The notes beneath the pieces were generated by a model. It made no database searches, had not been told where the DNA came from, and saw only the letters and a list, made by a program, of their open reading frames with translations. Both the position numbers and the translations under genes were made by a program. 47,595 bases of DNA from Sulfurimicrobium sp964552675 (GTDB lineage Bacteria; Pseudomonadota; Gammaproteobacteria; Burkholderiales; Sulfuricellaceae), in NCBI GenBank assembly GCA_964552675.1, contig CAZKHJ010000019.1:1-47595 (forward strand). Direction: 5' to 3'. This document shows, one piece after another, positions 32,718-39,621 of this stretch (its first letter is position 1; every line of letters begins with the position of its first letter).

Positions 32718-33104
32718 TCAAAGCATTTCGACCAATTCGGAATAAGGCCCAAGTGCGGCATCCACGGTCAGCAGCCGCGCCGGCTCGACGATCGCTTGCG
32801 CCACCAGGATGCGGTCGAAAGGATCGCGGTGGTGGAGCGGGAGGGCGCATACGGCCGCGCCGTGTTTCGCGCTGACGGGCAATTCGGTAAAACCGGTTTT
32901 CTCTGCGGCGAGCGCGATCCTGCCCGGAGCAAACGGGAAACTCACCCGCCCGGCCTGCGATTTGATGGCGATTTCCCAGATGCTGGCCGCGCTGAACAGA
33001 ATGCTGTTGGTCTCGTCCTCGATCAGGGCGCGTCCCCTTGCGGGCAGTTTCTCCGGTTCGGCCAGCGCCCAGAGCAGGATGTGGGTATCCAGCAGGAGGC
33101 GCAT
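32718..33104 (-). CDS. PIN-domain toxin (VapC-like), module 2
   Basis: 128 residues. LLLDTHILLWAL (D5 region), ASIWEIAIKSQAG (Glu), HRDPFDRILVAQA (two Asp) and LLTVDAAL are the PIN acidic residues in order, so the nuclease looks intact. It has the same length and layout as the toxin at 4002-4388, clearly a paralog though diverged in the middle. The start ATG overlaps the antitoxin stop as TGATG, unlike the TTGA junction of module 1. The pair sits between msbA and a core glycosyltransferase in the LPS operon. Confidence 0.93.
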   Translation of the reverse strand: MRLLLDTHILLWALAEPEKLPARGRALIEDETNSILFSAASIWEIAIKSQAGRVSFPFAPGRIALAAEKTGFTELPVSAKHGAAVCALPLHHRDPFDRILVAQAIVEPARLLTVDAALGPYSELVEML

Positions 33105-33340
33105 CAGCGTTCTTCAAAATCCGCCAGAACATCGTCAGGCAGGGGTGCATCGAAATCGTCCGGAATCACCATTTCCCCCGCCAATATCCCGAGCTTGCGC
33201 CGTCCCGCCGGTTTCTCCAGCGCCACCAGGCGCGCTACCGGCCTGCCTGCCTTGGCGATGATCACTTCTTCCCCGGCAGCCACATCTTCGACCAGGCGGG
33301 AAAGATGGGTTTTCGCTTCATGAATGTTGATGGTTTGCAT
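33104..33340 (-). CDS. Phd/YefM-family antitoxin, module 2
   Basis: 78 residues. INIHEAKTHLSRLVEDVA and GEEVIIAKAGRPVARLVAL form the Phd/YefM dimerisation and DNA-binding half; IPDDFDAPLPDDVLADFEER is the acidic toxin-binding tail. It aligns along its length with the antitoxin at 4385-4633 (shared INIH, AKT, LSRLV, IIAKAGRP, LAGE/MAGE, PDDFD), so the two modules derive from one ancestor. The ATG lies 14 bp below the conserved upstream element. Confidence 0.93.
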   Translation of the reverse strand: MQTINIHEAKTHLSRLVEDVAAGEEVIIAKAGRPVARLVALEKPAGRRKLGILAGEMVIPDDFDAPLPDDVLADFEER

Positions 33341-33354
33341 GGCGTGCTCCCTGT

Positions 33355-33375
33355 TGAACCAAGTCTAGTTTAGTC
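33355..33375 (-). promoter_or_regulatory. Candidate operator/promoter element of toxin-antitoxin module 2
   Basis: Minus strand GACTAA...GTTCA, 21 bp, ending 14 bp before the antitoxin ATG. Module 1 has the matching element at the same distance with one base less in the middle. Here the inner inverted repeat is imperfect. Confidence 0.45.
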
Positions 33376-33388
33376 CGGTCGTGAGGGA

Positions 33389-33413
33389 ATGGCAAACCTG
33401 TGCTTTTTGCCAT
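33389..33413. repeat. Inverted repeat between msbA and antitoxin 2
   Basis: ATGGCAAA...TTTGCCAT, perfect 8-bp arms with a 9-base loop, in the 110-bp gap between the antitoxin start and the msbA stop. Neither strand has a clean T-run after it, so it is not a textbook terminator. It could be an operator or end the msbA transcript by another route. Confidence 0.4.
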
Positions 33414-33450
33414 GATCTGTTCCTCCAGCAGATGACGCTGGTCGAACAAC

Positions 33451-35217
33451 TCATGACTGCCCCAGCCTTTCCTGGCTGAACTGGATGCGGTGCAGGTTGG
33501 CGTAGATGCCATCCTTTTCGATCAGTTCGCGGTGGCTGCCGATCTCGGCGATCTGGCCTTTCTGCAGTACCACGATGCGGTCGGCCTTTTCAATGGTGGA
33601 GAGGCGGTGCGCGATGACGAGAGTGGTGCGCCCCTGCATCAGGGTTTCCAGGGCGGCCTGGACGTGGCGTTCGGATTCGGTGTCGAGCGCCGAGGTGGCT
33701 TCGTCGAGGATCAGGACCGGCGCATTTTTCAGGATTGCCCGGGCGATTGCCAGGCGCTGGCGCTGGCCGCCGGACAGGCGCACACCGTTTTCGCCGATTT
33801 CGGTGTTCAGGCCTTCCGGCATCTCGAGGATGAATTCCATGGCGTGGGCGGCTTCCGCTGCGGCGATGATCTCCGCCTCGCTGGCGCCGCTTTGCCGGCC
33901 ATAGGCGATGTTGGCGGCAATGCTGTCGTTGAACAGCACCACGTCCTGGCTCACCAGGGCGGTATTGGCGCGCAGGTCGGCCAGGCGGATGGCCTGGATG
34001 TCGTGTCCGTCGAGCAGGATCTGGCCGCAGGTGGGCGAGTAGAAACGCGGGATCAGGTTGGCCAGCGTGGTCTTGCCGCTGCCGGACTGGCCCACCAGTG
34101 CAATGGTTTCGCCCGGCTGGATGGTGAGGGAGATGCCGTTCAGCGCCATGCGCTCCGAGCGGCCGTAGGAGAAGCCGAGATCGCGGAATTCCAGCGCGCC
34201 CAGGGCGCGCGGCAGGGAAACCGCGCCGCTGTCGGCTTCGGCATCCTCGTCGATCAGCTGGAATACGCTTTCCGCTGCCGCCAGGCCGCGTTGCAGGTTT
34301 TCGCTTACGCCGGTGAGGCGTTTCAGGGGGGCCAGCAGCATCAGCATGGCGGTGATGAAGGAGACGAAACCGCCCACCGTGGTCTGGTCCGAGGCCGATT
34401 GCATGGTGGCGATATAGATGATCACCGCCAGCGCGGCGGCGGCGAGAAGCTGCACCAGCGGGACGGTGGACGAGGCGGCGATGGCCTGCTTGACGTTGAA
34501 GCGACGCAGCTGGTTGGCGGCGTCATGAAAACGTCGCGCCTCGTATTCCTGGCCACCGAAAATCTTCACCACCTTGTGACATTCGATGGTTTCTTCCAGT
34601 ACATGGGTGATGTGTCCCATGGCGCGTTGCGAGCCCCGGCTCATGTTACGCAGTCGCCCGCTGAAACCGCGAATGACGGCGGCGATGGCCGGCACCACGA
34701 CCAGCGCCACCAGGGTCAGCCGCCAGTTGAGGTAGAGCAGCCAGCCGAGCAGGCCTGCGATGGTGAGGGAGTCGAGCACCAGTACCTTGATCACATTGGT
34801 AGCGGCGTCGGTCACCTGATTGACGTCGTAGGTGATTTTTGACATCAGCGCACCGGAGGAGTTGTCGTCGTAGTAGCGGGTGGGCAGGGCCACCAGTTTG
34901 CCGAACATCAGGCAGCGCAGATCCATCACCACCTTGTTGGACACCCAGCTGATGGCATAGGAGCTGGTGAAGGTGGCGATGCCGCGCAGCACGAACAGCC
35001 CGATCAGCAGCATCGGGATCAGGCGCATCATGTCGGGGTCTTTCTTGACGAAACTGCCGTCGAGCAGGGGTTTCAGCAGGGCCGGGAAAGCCGGTTCGGT
35101 GGCCGCCACCACTGCCATGCTGACGATCGAAACCATGAAAATACGCCAGTAAGGGACTACGTAACGCAACAGGCGCAGGTAGAGTTCCCTGCTGTTCATT
35201 TCGGTTTGCTGGTTCAT
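33451..35217 (-). CDS. msbA: Lipid A export ATP-binding/permease protein MsbA
   Basis: 588 residues, against 582 in E. coli. It flips lipid A-core across the inner membrane as a homodimer. The first 320 residues hold six membrane helices (RIFMVSIVSMAVVAATEPAF, MLLIGLFVLRGIATFTSSYA and others). The ATPase domain has Walker A GQSGSGKTT, the signature LSGGQRQRLAIARAIL and Walker B VLILDEATSALD, then the switch His in AHRLSTIEKAD. The ATG at 35217 overlaps the end of the CgeB-like gene as ATGA once the assembly gap is allowed for. It lies amid core glycosyltransferases, the expected context. Confidence 0.95.
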   Translation of the reverse strand: MNQQTEMNSRELYLRLLRYVVPYWRIFMVSIVSMAVVAATEPAFPALLKPLLDGSFVKKDPDMMRLIPMLLIGLFVLRGIATFTSSYAISWVSNKVVMDLRCLMFGKLVALPTRYYDDNSSGALMSKITYDVNQVTDAATNVIKVLVLDSLTIAGLLGWLLYLNWRLTLVALVVVPAIAAVIRGFSGRLRNMSRGSQRAMGHITHVLEETIECHKVVKIFGGQEYEARRFHDAANQLRRFNVKQAIAASSTVPLVQLLAAAALAVIIYIATMQSASDQTTVGGFVSFITAMLMLLAPLKRLTGVSENLQRGLAAAESVFQLIDEDAEADSGAVSLPRALGALEFRDLGFSYGRSERMALNGISLTIQPGETIALVGQSGSGKTTLANLIPRFYSPTCGQILLDGHDIQAIRLADLRANTALVSQDVVLFNDSIAANIAYGRQSGASEAEIIAAAEAAHAMEFILEMPEGLNTEIGENGVRLSGGQRQRLAIARAILKNAPVLILDEATSALDTESERHVQAALETLMQGRTTLVIAHRLSTIEKADRIVVLQKGQIAEIGSHRELIEKDGIYANLHRIQFSQERLGQS

Positions 35218-36232
35218 GGCCTGCTTTTCCCGGCCGTTTCCAGCAGCTGCTGCATGCGGTGCTGGTAGGTGTGTTCCCCATAGGCGCGGCGCTGGGCAGC
35301 CTGAGCTACCGTCCGGCATGATTCNNNNNNNNNNCGGGCGCCGCCAGCGCCGAGGCGATGAGGGCGGGGATCTCGTCTGTGGCGCGGTAGCATTTTACTT
35401 CCGTGTCACAGTCGAACAGGGCAGGGATTTCCTGCTTCCAGTCCACTACCTGAAATGCGCCACACCCGGCGGCCTCGAACAGGCGGGGATTGACACCGTG
35501 GTCATGGGTGCCGTGCCAGGTATGGATGTTCAGTACCACCCTGGCGCTGCTGAACATTTGCGCCATTTCGTCGGGCGTGAAGAAGCCGTCGGTCAGGCAG
35601 GCGTGCAGCCTGGAGCCGGGCGCCAGCTTTTTTTTCCATGGGCCGAAAAGCCGAAGATCGAATTGCTCCGCCAGGTTGGTGAGAACTTTCTCGCGCAGCG
35701 GGCTCCAGTCCCCGGCAAAACAGACATCGCACTGATATTCAGCCTTGGCCGGAACGGGGCGGTGCAGCGTGGGGTGACATGCGGTGGGCAGGAAGTAGGC
35801 ATGCCTGATGCCGGCAGCCCGGTATTCTTCCACGCTGCCAGCAGAGTTGGAAAAAATGTAATCGTATCCGGGCGCCTGTTTGAGGGAACGCTGAAACTGG
35901 AAAGGATCGTTGATCCACCAGCATACGGTGGGAATCTGTCGCTGTTTCAACCAGGCCAGGCTCTGTGCGGAAATGTCGAAGCCGAACAGGGCAATGAACA
36001 GATCCGGGCGGGTTTCCTCAACCAGTTTGCGCAGGCGCCGGTTGGTGCTGGCCTTGATTTCACGCGAACCGGAACCTGCCAGCTTTGCCAGACGATCGAG
36101 CACCTTGTCGCGCAGGCTGGCGCTGAAGTCGAAGGGGATGACAGTGTGCCCCAGCCCGGCCAGGGCTTCGACGCAGAATTGCCCCATGGGAACGGTTTTC
36201 AGATGCCCGGGCAGGGCAAAGAGTATTTTCAT
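35214..36232 (-). CDS. CgeB-like glycosyltransferase (Glyco_trans_1_2), copy 2, interrupted by assembly gap
   Basis: 299 residues are read before the gap: MKILFALPGHLKTVPMGQF start, RPDLFIALFGFDISAQSLAW, PTVCWWINDPFQFQRSL, CDVCFAGDWSPLREKVLTNL, SSARVVLNIHTWHG and NPRLFEAAGCGAFQVVD. After the ten Ns a different frame continues with 36 residues (ESCRTVAQAAQRRAYGEHTY, then QHRMQQLLETAGKSRP) and a TGA at 35216-35214 that overlaps the msbA ATG. This tail aligns with the end of copy 1 (28241-29290), so the gene is probably intact and the frame change comes from the placeholder gap. The start directly abuts the stop of the GT4 gene. Substrate unknown. Confidence 0.85.
35325..35334. other. Assembly gap of ten Ns inside the CgeB-like gene
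   Basis: Ten undetermined bases. The coding frames on the two sides are joined only if the true length is 2 modulo 3 (2, 5, 8, 11...), so ten is not the real length. Alignment with the paralog suggests that only one or a few codons are missing. Confidence 0.9.
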
Positions 36233-37369
36233 CTACTTCGGGGCATGTGCGCAAAGGAGGCCATTATACAGCGACAACAGGGCCGTGCTCATCCTTTCCA
36301 GACCGAATGTCTCCGCCGTAGCCCTTGCCATGGACCCGGCTTTAAGGCGCAGGCCGGGGTCGAGCAGTCGGTTCATCGCTGCCACCAGCTGTTGCAGGTC
36401 GAGTGGGTCGCAGGTAAAGCCGTTTTCTCCCGCGCGAATCAGTTCCGCCGCGCCGCTGTGCGTGCTGGTGATCACCGGCAGGCCGCAGGCAAGCGCCTCC
36501 AGTGCTACGTTGCCGAAGGGTTCGTAGAGGGTGGGAAAAACCAGGGCATCTGCCGCGCCGTAAAACGGCATGACGTTTTTCTGCCCGCCGGTGAAATGGA
36601 CGCGTTGGGCAATGCCGAGTTTGTCCGCGTAGTGTTTGAAGGCCGCTCGCTGCTTGTCTTTTCCCACCACCAGCAGGTGGGCTGTCTCGGGCAGTTGCGC
36701 CAGGGCGTCCAGGGTGATTTTCAGCCCTTTGCGCTCGAAACCGGAGCCGACAAACAGGAACAGGGGGGCATCCGGCGGGATGTCGAAAGCCGCACGGGTT
36801 GCCGCGCGTTGCTGCCGCGCCGGTTCCGGGCGGAATGTGGCCGTATCCACACCGTTGTAGATGACGTGCAGTTTGTCTTCGGCTATATCGTAGTGGCGGC
36901 GGATATCGTCTTTCACCATGTGTGAAATGCAGATTACCGCTTTCAGGCGCGGGCTGGAAAACAGCCTTTTTTCTGCCGCCAGGACGTAATGGTGATAGGG
37001 ATTGAGGGCGAGGCGGATTTTGCCCAGGGGGCCAAGCACGCGCCGGCGCTGGGCCAGCCATTCGCGGTGTACGCCGTCCCCGGCGCGAAATACATCGCAG
37101 CAGGCGATGCGCTCGTGTGACTGCACCAGGTCGAAGGCCTGTTTTTGCAGCGTGTTGCACACACAGCGGGCAAAGCTCCAGTCGCGCCACAGGCTGCCAA
37201 GGTAGGGGGGGTTGCAGATCAGGGCGCTGTGTTCTGTGCCACTTTCCCATTGGCGTGTGACGATGGTGAGGGAGGCGCCTTCGGCGCGGAGCGCCTGCAC
37301 GGCGCTGGCAGCAAAACGCTCGGCGCCGCCAAACGGCGTGTAGCGCTGGCGGATCAGGGCAATTTTCAT
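36233..37369 (-). CDS. GT4-family glycosyltransferase, WaaG/RfaG-like
   Basis: 378 residues. The start at 37369 gives MKIALIRQRYTPFGGAERF, the FGGAER loop being typical of WaaG-like LPS core transferases. VQSHERIACCDVFRAGDGVH and HVIYNGVDTATFRPE follow. The donor domain has LFLFVGSGFERKGLKITLDAL, LLVVGKDKQ, RVHFTGGQKNVMPFYGAAD and the E-x7-E block PTLYEPFGNVALEALACGLP. WaaG adds glucose to heptose II; that exact role is inferred from family and context. It heads the core operon, 43 bp below the Tim44-like gene; a strong hairpin occupies most of that gap and may hide the ribosome site. Confidence 0.92.
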   Translation of the reverse strand: MKIALIRQRYTPFGGAERFAASAVQALRAEGASLTIVTRQWESGTEHSALICNPPYLGSLWRDWSFARCVCNTLQKQAFDLVQSHERIACCDVFRAGDGVHREWLAQRRRVLGPLGKIRLALNPYHHYVLAAEKRLFSSPRLKAVICISHMVKDDIRRHYDIAEDKLHVIYNGVDTATFRPEPARQQRAATRAAFDIPPDAPLFLFVGSGFERKGLKITLDALAQLPETAHLLVVGKDKQRAAFKHYADKLGIAQRVHFTGGQKNVMPFYGAADALVFPTLYEPFGNVALEALACGLPVITSTHSGAAELIRAGENGFTCDPLDLQQLVAAMNRLLDPGLRLKAGSMARATAETFGLERMSTALLSLYNGLLCAHAPK

Positions 37370-37376
37370 GGCGGGA

Positions 37377-37404
37377 GGCCCCGGGATTGACTCATCCCAG
37401 GGCC
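37377..37404 (-). repeat. Strong hairpin just upstream of the GT4 start
   Basis: Minus strand GGCCC-T-GGGAT-GAGTCA-ATCCC-G-GGGCC: eleven stacked pairs with one T-G wobble. The opposite strand would have a C-A mismatch there, so the structure favours minus-strand RNA. It begins 9 bp after the Tim44-like stop, ends 7 bp before the GT4 ATG and has no T-run. It could end the first transcript Rho-dependently or gate translation of the second gene. Confidence 0.55.
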
Positions 37405-37412
37405 GGACCGGC

Positions 37413-38243
37413 TTAGCTGACTTGCTGTATGCCGGCAATGAACCAGCTGGCATTGGGCTGGCTGGCGGATTTCTGGATATGCCAGATTTCGTCGAAAGGC
37501 TCCGAACCGGCACCCTGCTCTTCGCGGACCAAGCCGGTGAAACGCACGCTGGCTATGACCAGGTCGTTTTCGGTGGCGACGCCGGCAATCGCGGCGTTGA
37601 GGGTAATGACTTCGGTATGCTGTGGTTTGCCGCCGCGTTCCTGGATCTGCAGGCTGATTTCGGCAAACATTTCCGGCGTGGTGTACTCACGGATGTCGTT
37701 GATATCGCCCTTGTCGTTGGCATCCTGCAGGCGCAGGAAGTTGGCCTTGGCCTGGCGCAGGAAGGGTTCGTCCTCGAACCAGGCTGGACGGGTATTGCTT
37801 GAAGCAGGCGCTGTGCTTGCGCTGCCGGGGAGGTCGGAGGGGGCCTGGTACGTGGCATAGGGGGTATTTCCGGCGGCCGCGGGCATGGCCTGCGGCGCAC
37901 TGTTGCGGCGCAGGGCGCGGAAGATGAAGAATACGGCAGCCGCAATCCCCAGCATCATGAGGATATCCATCATCTTGATGCCCTCAAAACCATGGCCCAT
38001 CAGCAGGGAAGCCAGCAGGCCGCCCGCAGCCAGTCCGGCGAGGGGGCCAAGCCATTTGTTGCCGCCGGCAGGGGCGGGCGCCGCCGGTGCGGAGGCGGGT
38101 GCCTTGGGTGCGGCCTGCTGTGAAACACTCTCGCGTTGCTTGCCGAAACTCTTACCGCCACCAAAACGCTTGGCGCTGGCTTCGCCAGCCAGCAGGCCGA
38201 GGCTGAAGATTGCCACCAGGAACAGGGTAAGAAATTTTTTCAT
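37413..38243 (-). CDS. Tim44-like domain protein, exported or membrane-anchored
   Basis: 276 residues. A signal peptide or anchor (MKKFLTLFLVAIFSLGLLA, EASA) is followed by the basic KRFGGGKSFGKQRES segment, a Pro/Ala-rich stretch, a glycine-rich hydrophobic hairpin (GPLAGLAAGGLLASLLMG) and a second membrane segment (MMDILMMLGIAAAVFFIF). The C-terminal Tim44/MBA1-like domain (about 155-276) has FLRQAKANFLRLQDANDKGD, EMFAEISLQIQERG and FDEIWHIQKSA. Such proteins are common in betaproteobacteria; the bacterial role is not well defined. The ATG at 38243 has GAGGA upstream and a plausible promoter at 38273-38300. Confidence 0.9.
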   Translation of the reverse strand: MKKFLTLFLVAIFSLGLLAGEASAKRFGGGKSFGKQRESVSQQAAPKAPASAPAAPAPAGGNKWLGPLAGLAAGGLLASLLMGHGFEGIKMMDILMMLGIAAAVFFIFRALRRNSAPQAMPAAAGNTPYATYQAPSDLPGSASTAPASSNTRPAWFEDEPFLRQAKANFLRLQDANDKGDINDIREYTTPEMFAEISLQIQERGGKPQHTEVITLNAAIAGVATENDLVIASVRFTGLVREEQGAGSEPFDEIWHIQKSASQPNASWFIAGIQQVS

Positions 38244-38272
38244 AGCATCCTCATGGGTTATTTTCTGGACAC

Positions 38273-38300
38273 ATTCTAGCCGGAAACACGAGCAAGGCAA
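38273..38300 (-). promoter_or_regulatory. Candidate promoter of the Tim44-like gene
   Basis: Minus strand TTGCCT (38300-38295), 16-bp spacer, TAGAAT (38278-38273), 30 bp before the ATG at 38243. Confidence 0.4.
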
Positions 38301-38311
38301 GGCCATCGTGC

Positions 38312-38340
38312 TTGAACTGCCTTTCGGCACATGCTATTAA
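38312..38340 (+). promoter_or_regulatory. Candidate promoter of the HD-GYP-type gene
   Basis: TTGAAC (38312-38317), 17-bp spacer, TATTAA (38335-38340). The start codon at 38350 follows so closely, with no ribosome site, that the message would be leaderless or nearly so. Confidence 0.35.
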
Positions 38341-38349
38341 AGCTGCTTC

Positions 38350-39621
38350 ATGGACTCCAATATTCATAAAAAAGTTCTCACCCGCCTGTTGCTCGGCTGG
38401 CTGGTGTTTTCCCTGCTGATCGGTGGCGTGGTGTTTTACTGGGAAATGGAGCAGGTGGATGACCACGTGCTGATGCTGGCGACGCGAGAGGCGGGTACGT
38501 TTACCAGCGAGACGCTGGCGCATTTCAATCGTATCGACGAGGCTCACCCGGAGGTGCTGCAGCAGATCAGGACCCGGGCGGAGAAGTTCCTGAAAGACCA
38601 CTTTACCGTAATCGAGCTGTATGACCGGGACAAGCGGCAGTTTCTTGAAATGGTCGATCCCGGCATGGAGCCACTGGAGCAGGAGCTCAAGCGCCATGTG
38701 CACCGGTTCCCGCTCGAGGGCGCGGTACATTACAAGAAGTTCTATATCAATTCGCGTGTCTATATGCAGGTGTTGCTGCCCCTCAATGATGATCGCGGCC
38801 ATCTGGCCGGCTATTTCGAGGGCGTGTACGAGGTGGATGACGCGACTTTCCGCAATATCCGGGACAATGTGATCCGTACTCTGCTGCTGGTGGTGGTGGT
38901 AATTTTTGCCACTTCGGTGATGCTCTATCCCATCATCATTTCCCTTAACAAGGGTTTGATCAAGCTGTCGGGTGACCTGCTCAGGGGCAACGTCGAACTG
39001 ATGGAAGTGCTGGGCAGCGCCATCGCCAAGCGTGATTCCGATACCAATATCCATAATTATCGCGTCACCATTTATGCCATCAGGCTGGCAGAGGCGCTGG
39101 GTCGCAGCAGTGCCGAAGTGCGCGGGCTGATCTCGGGCGCTTTCCTGCATGATGTGGGCAAGATCGGCATCAGCGACAATATCCTGCTCAAACCGGGACG
39201 CCTGAGCGAGGAGGAGTTTGCCGTGATGCGCACCCATGTTCTGCTGGGCGTGGACATTATCGCCAAATCAAACTGGCTGAAAAATGCGCGCAACGTGGTG
39301 GAATTTCATCACGAAAAATTCGATGGCAGCGGCTATATGCGCGGGCTGAAGGGTGACGGCATTCCCGTTGATGCACGCATTTTCGCTATTGTGGATGTGT
39401 TCGATGCGCTGACTTCCCACCGCCCCTACAAGGAACCCTACAGCTTCGATGAGGCGATGGGTGTTCTGCGCCGCGATAGTGGCAGCCATTTCGATCCCGC
39501 CATCCTCGCGCGTTTCGAGACCATGGCGCGAGAGTTACACCAGTCAATCAGCCACGCCTCGGACAAAGAGGTCGAGCTGGAGCTGAATCGCCTGTTGCAG
39601 AAACATTTTTTCAGCTCTTGA
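38350..39621 (+). CDS. Membrane HD-GYP-type phosphodiesterase with GYM in place of GYP
   Basis: 423 residues. Two membrane segments (about 12-30 and 176-196) flank a periplasmic sensor domain of about 140 residues. The C-terminal HD domain has HNYRVTIYAIRLAEALG, FLHDVGKIGISDNILLKPG (H267, D268), MRTHVLLG and VVEFHHEKFDGSGYMRGLKG, then FAIVDVFDALTSHRPYKEP. Metal-binding His and Asp residues appear complete, but the defining GYP reads G328-Y329-M330. HD-GYP enzymes hydrolyse c-di-GMP or cGAMP; the altered motif usually contacts GGDEF partners or the substrate, so activity or specificity may differ. The gene converges on the GGDEF-EAL gene with an 11-bp overlap. Confidence 0.93.
   Translation: MDSNIHKKVLTRLLLGWLVFSLLIGGVVFYWEMEQVDDHVLMLATREAGTFTSETLAHFNRIDEAHPEVLQQIRTRAEKFLKDHFTVIELYDRDKRQFLEMVDPGMEPLEQELKRHVHRFPLEGAVHYKKFYINSRVYMQVLLPLNDDRGHLAGYFEGVYEVDDATFRNIRDNVIRTLLLVVVVIFATSVMLYPIIISLNKGLIKLSGDLLRGNVELMEVLGSAIAKRDSDTNIHNYRVTIYAIRLAEALGRSSAEVRGLISGAFLHDVGKIGISDNILLKPGRLSEEEFAVMRTHVLLGVDIIAKSNWLKNARNVVEFHHEKFDGSGYMRGLKGDGIPVDARIFAIVDVFDALTSHRPYKEPYSFDEAMGVLRRDSGSHFDPAILARFETMARELHQSISHASDKEVELELNRLLQKHFFSS

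Noticed and set aside
33318..33512. Small open frame (64 codons) between msbA and antitoxin 2
   Set aside because: Overlaps both real genes; no supporting ribosome site or family likeness.
33490..34842. Long plus-strand open frame (450 codons) opposite msbA
   Set aside because: Antisense to an unmistakable MsbA; no recognisable protein features.
35218..35319. N-terminal extension of MsbA
   Set aside because: This DNA codes the tail of the CgeB-like protein in the neighbouring frame.
35216..36925. Plus-strand open frame of 569 codons running through the N-gap
   Set aside because: Crosses undetermined bases and is antisense to two glycosyltransferases.
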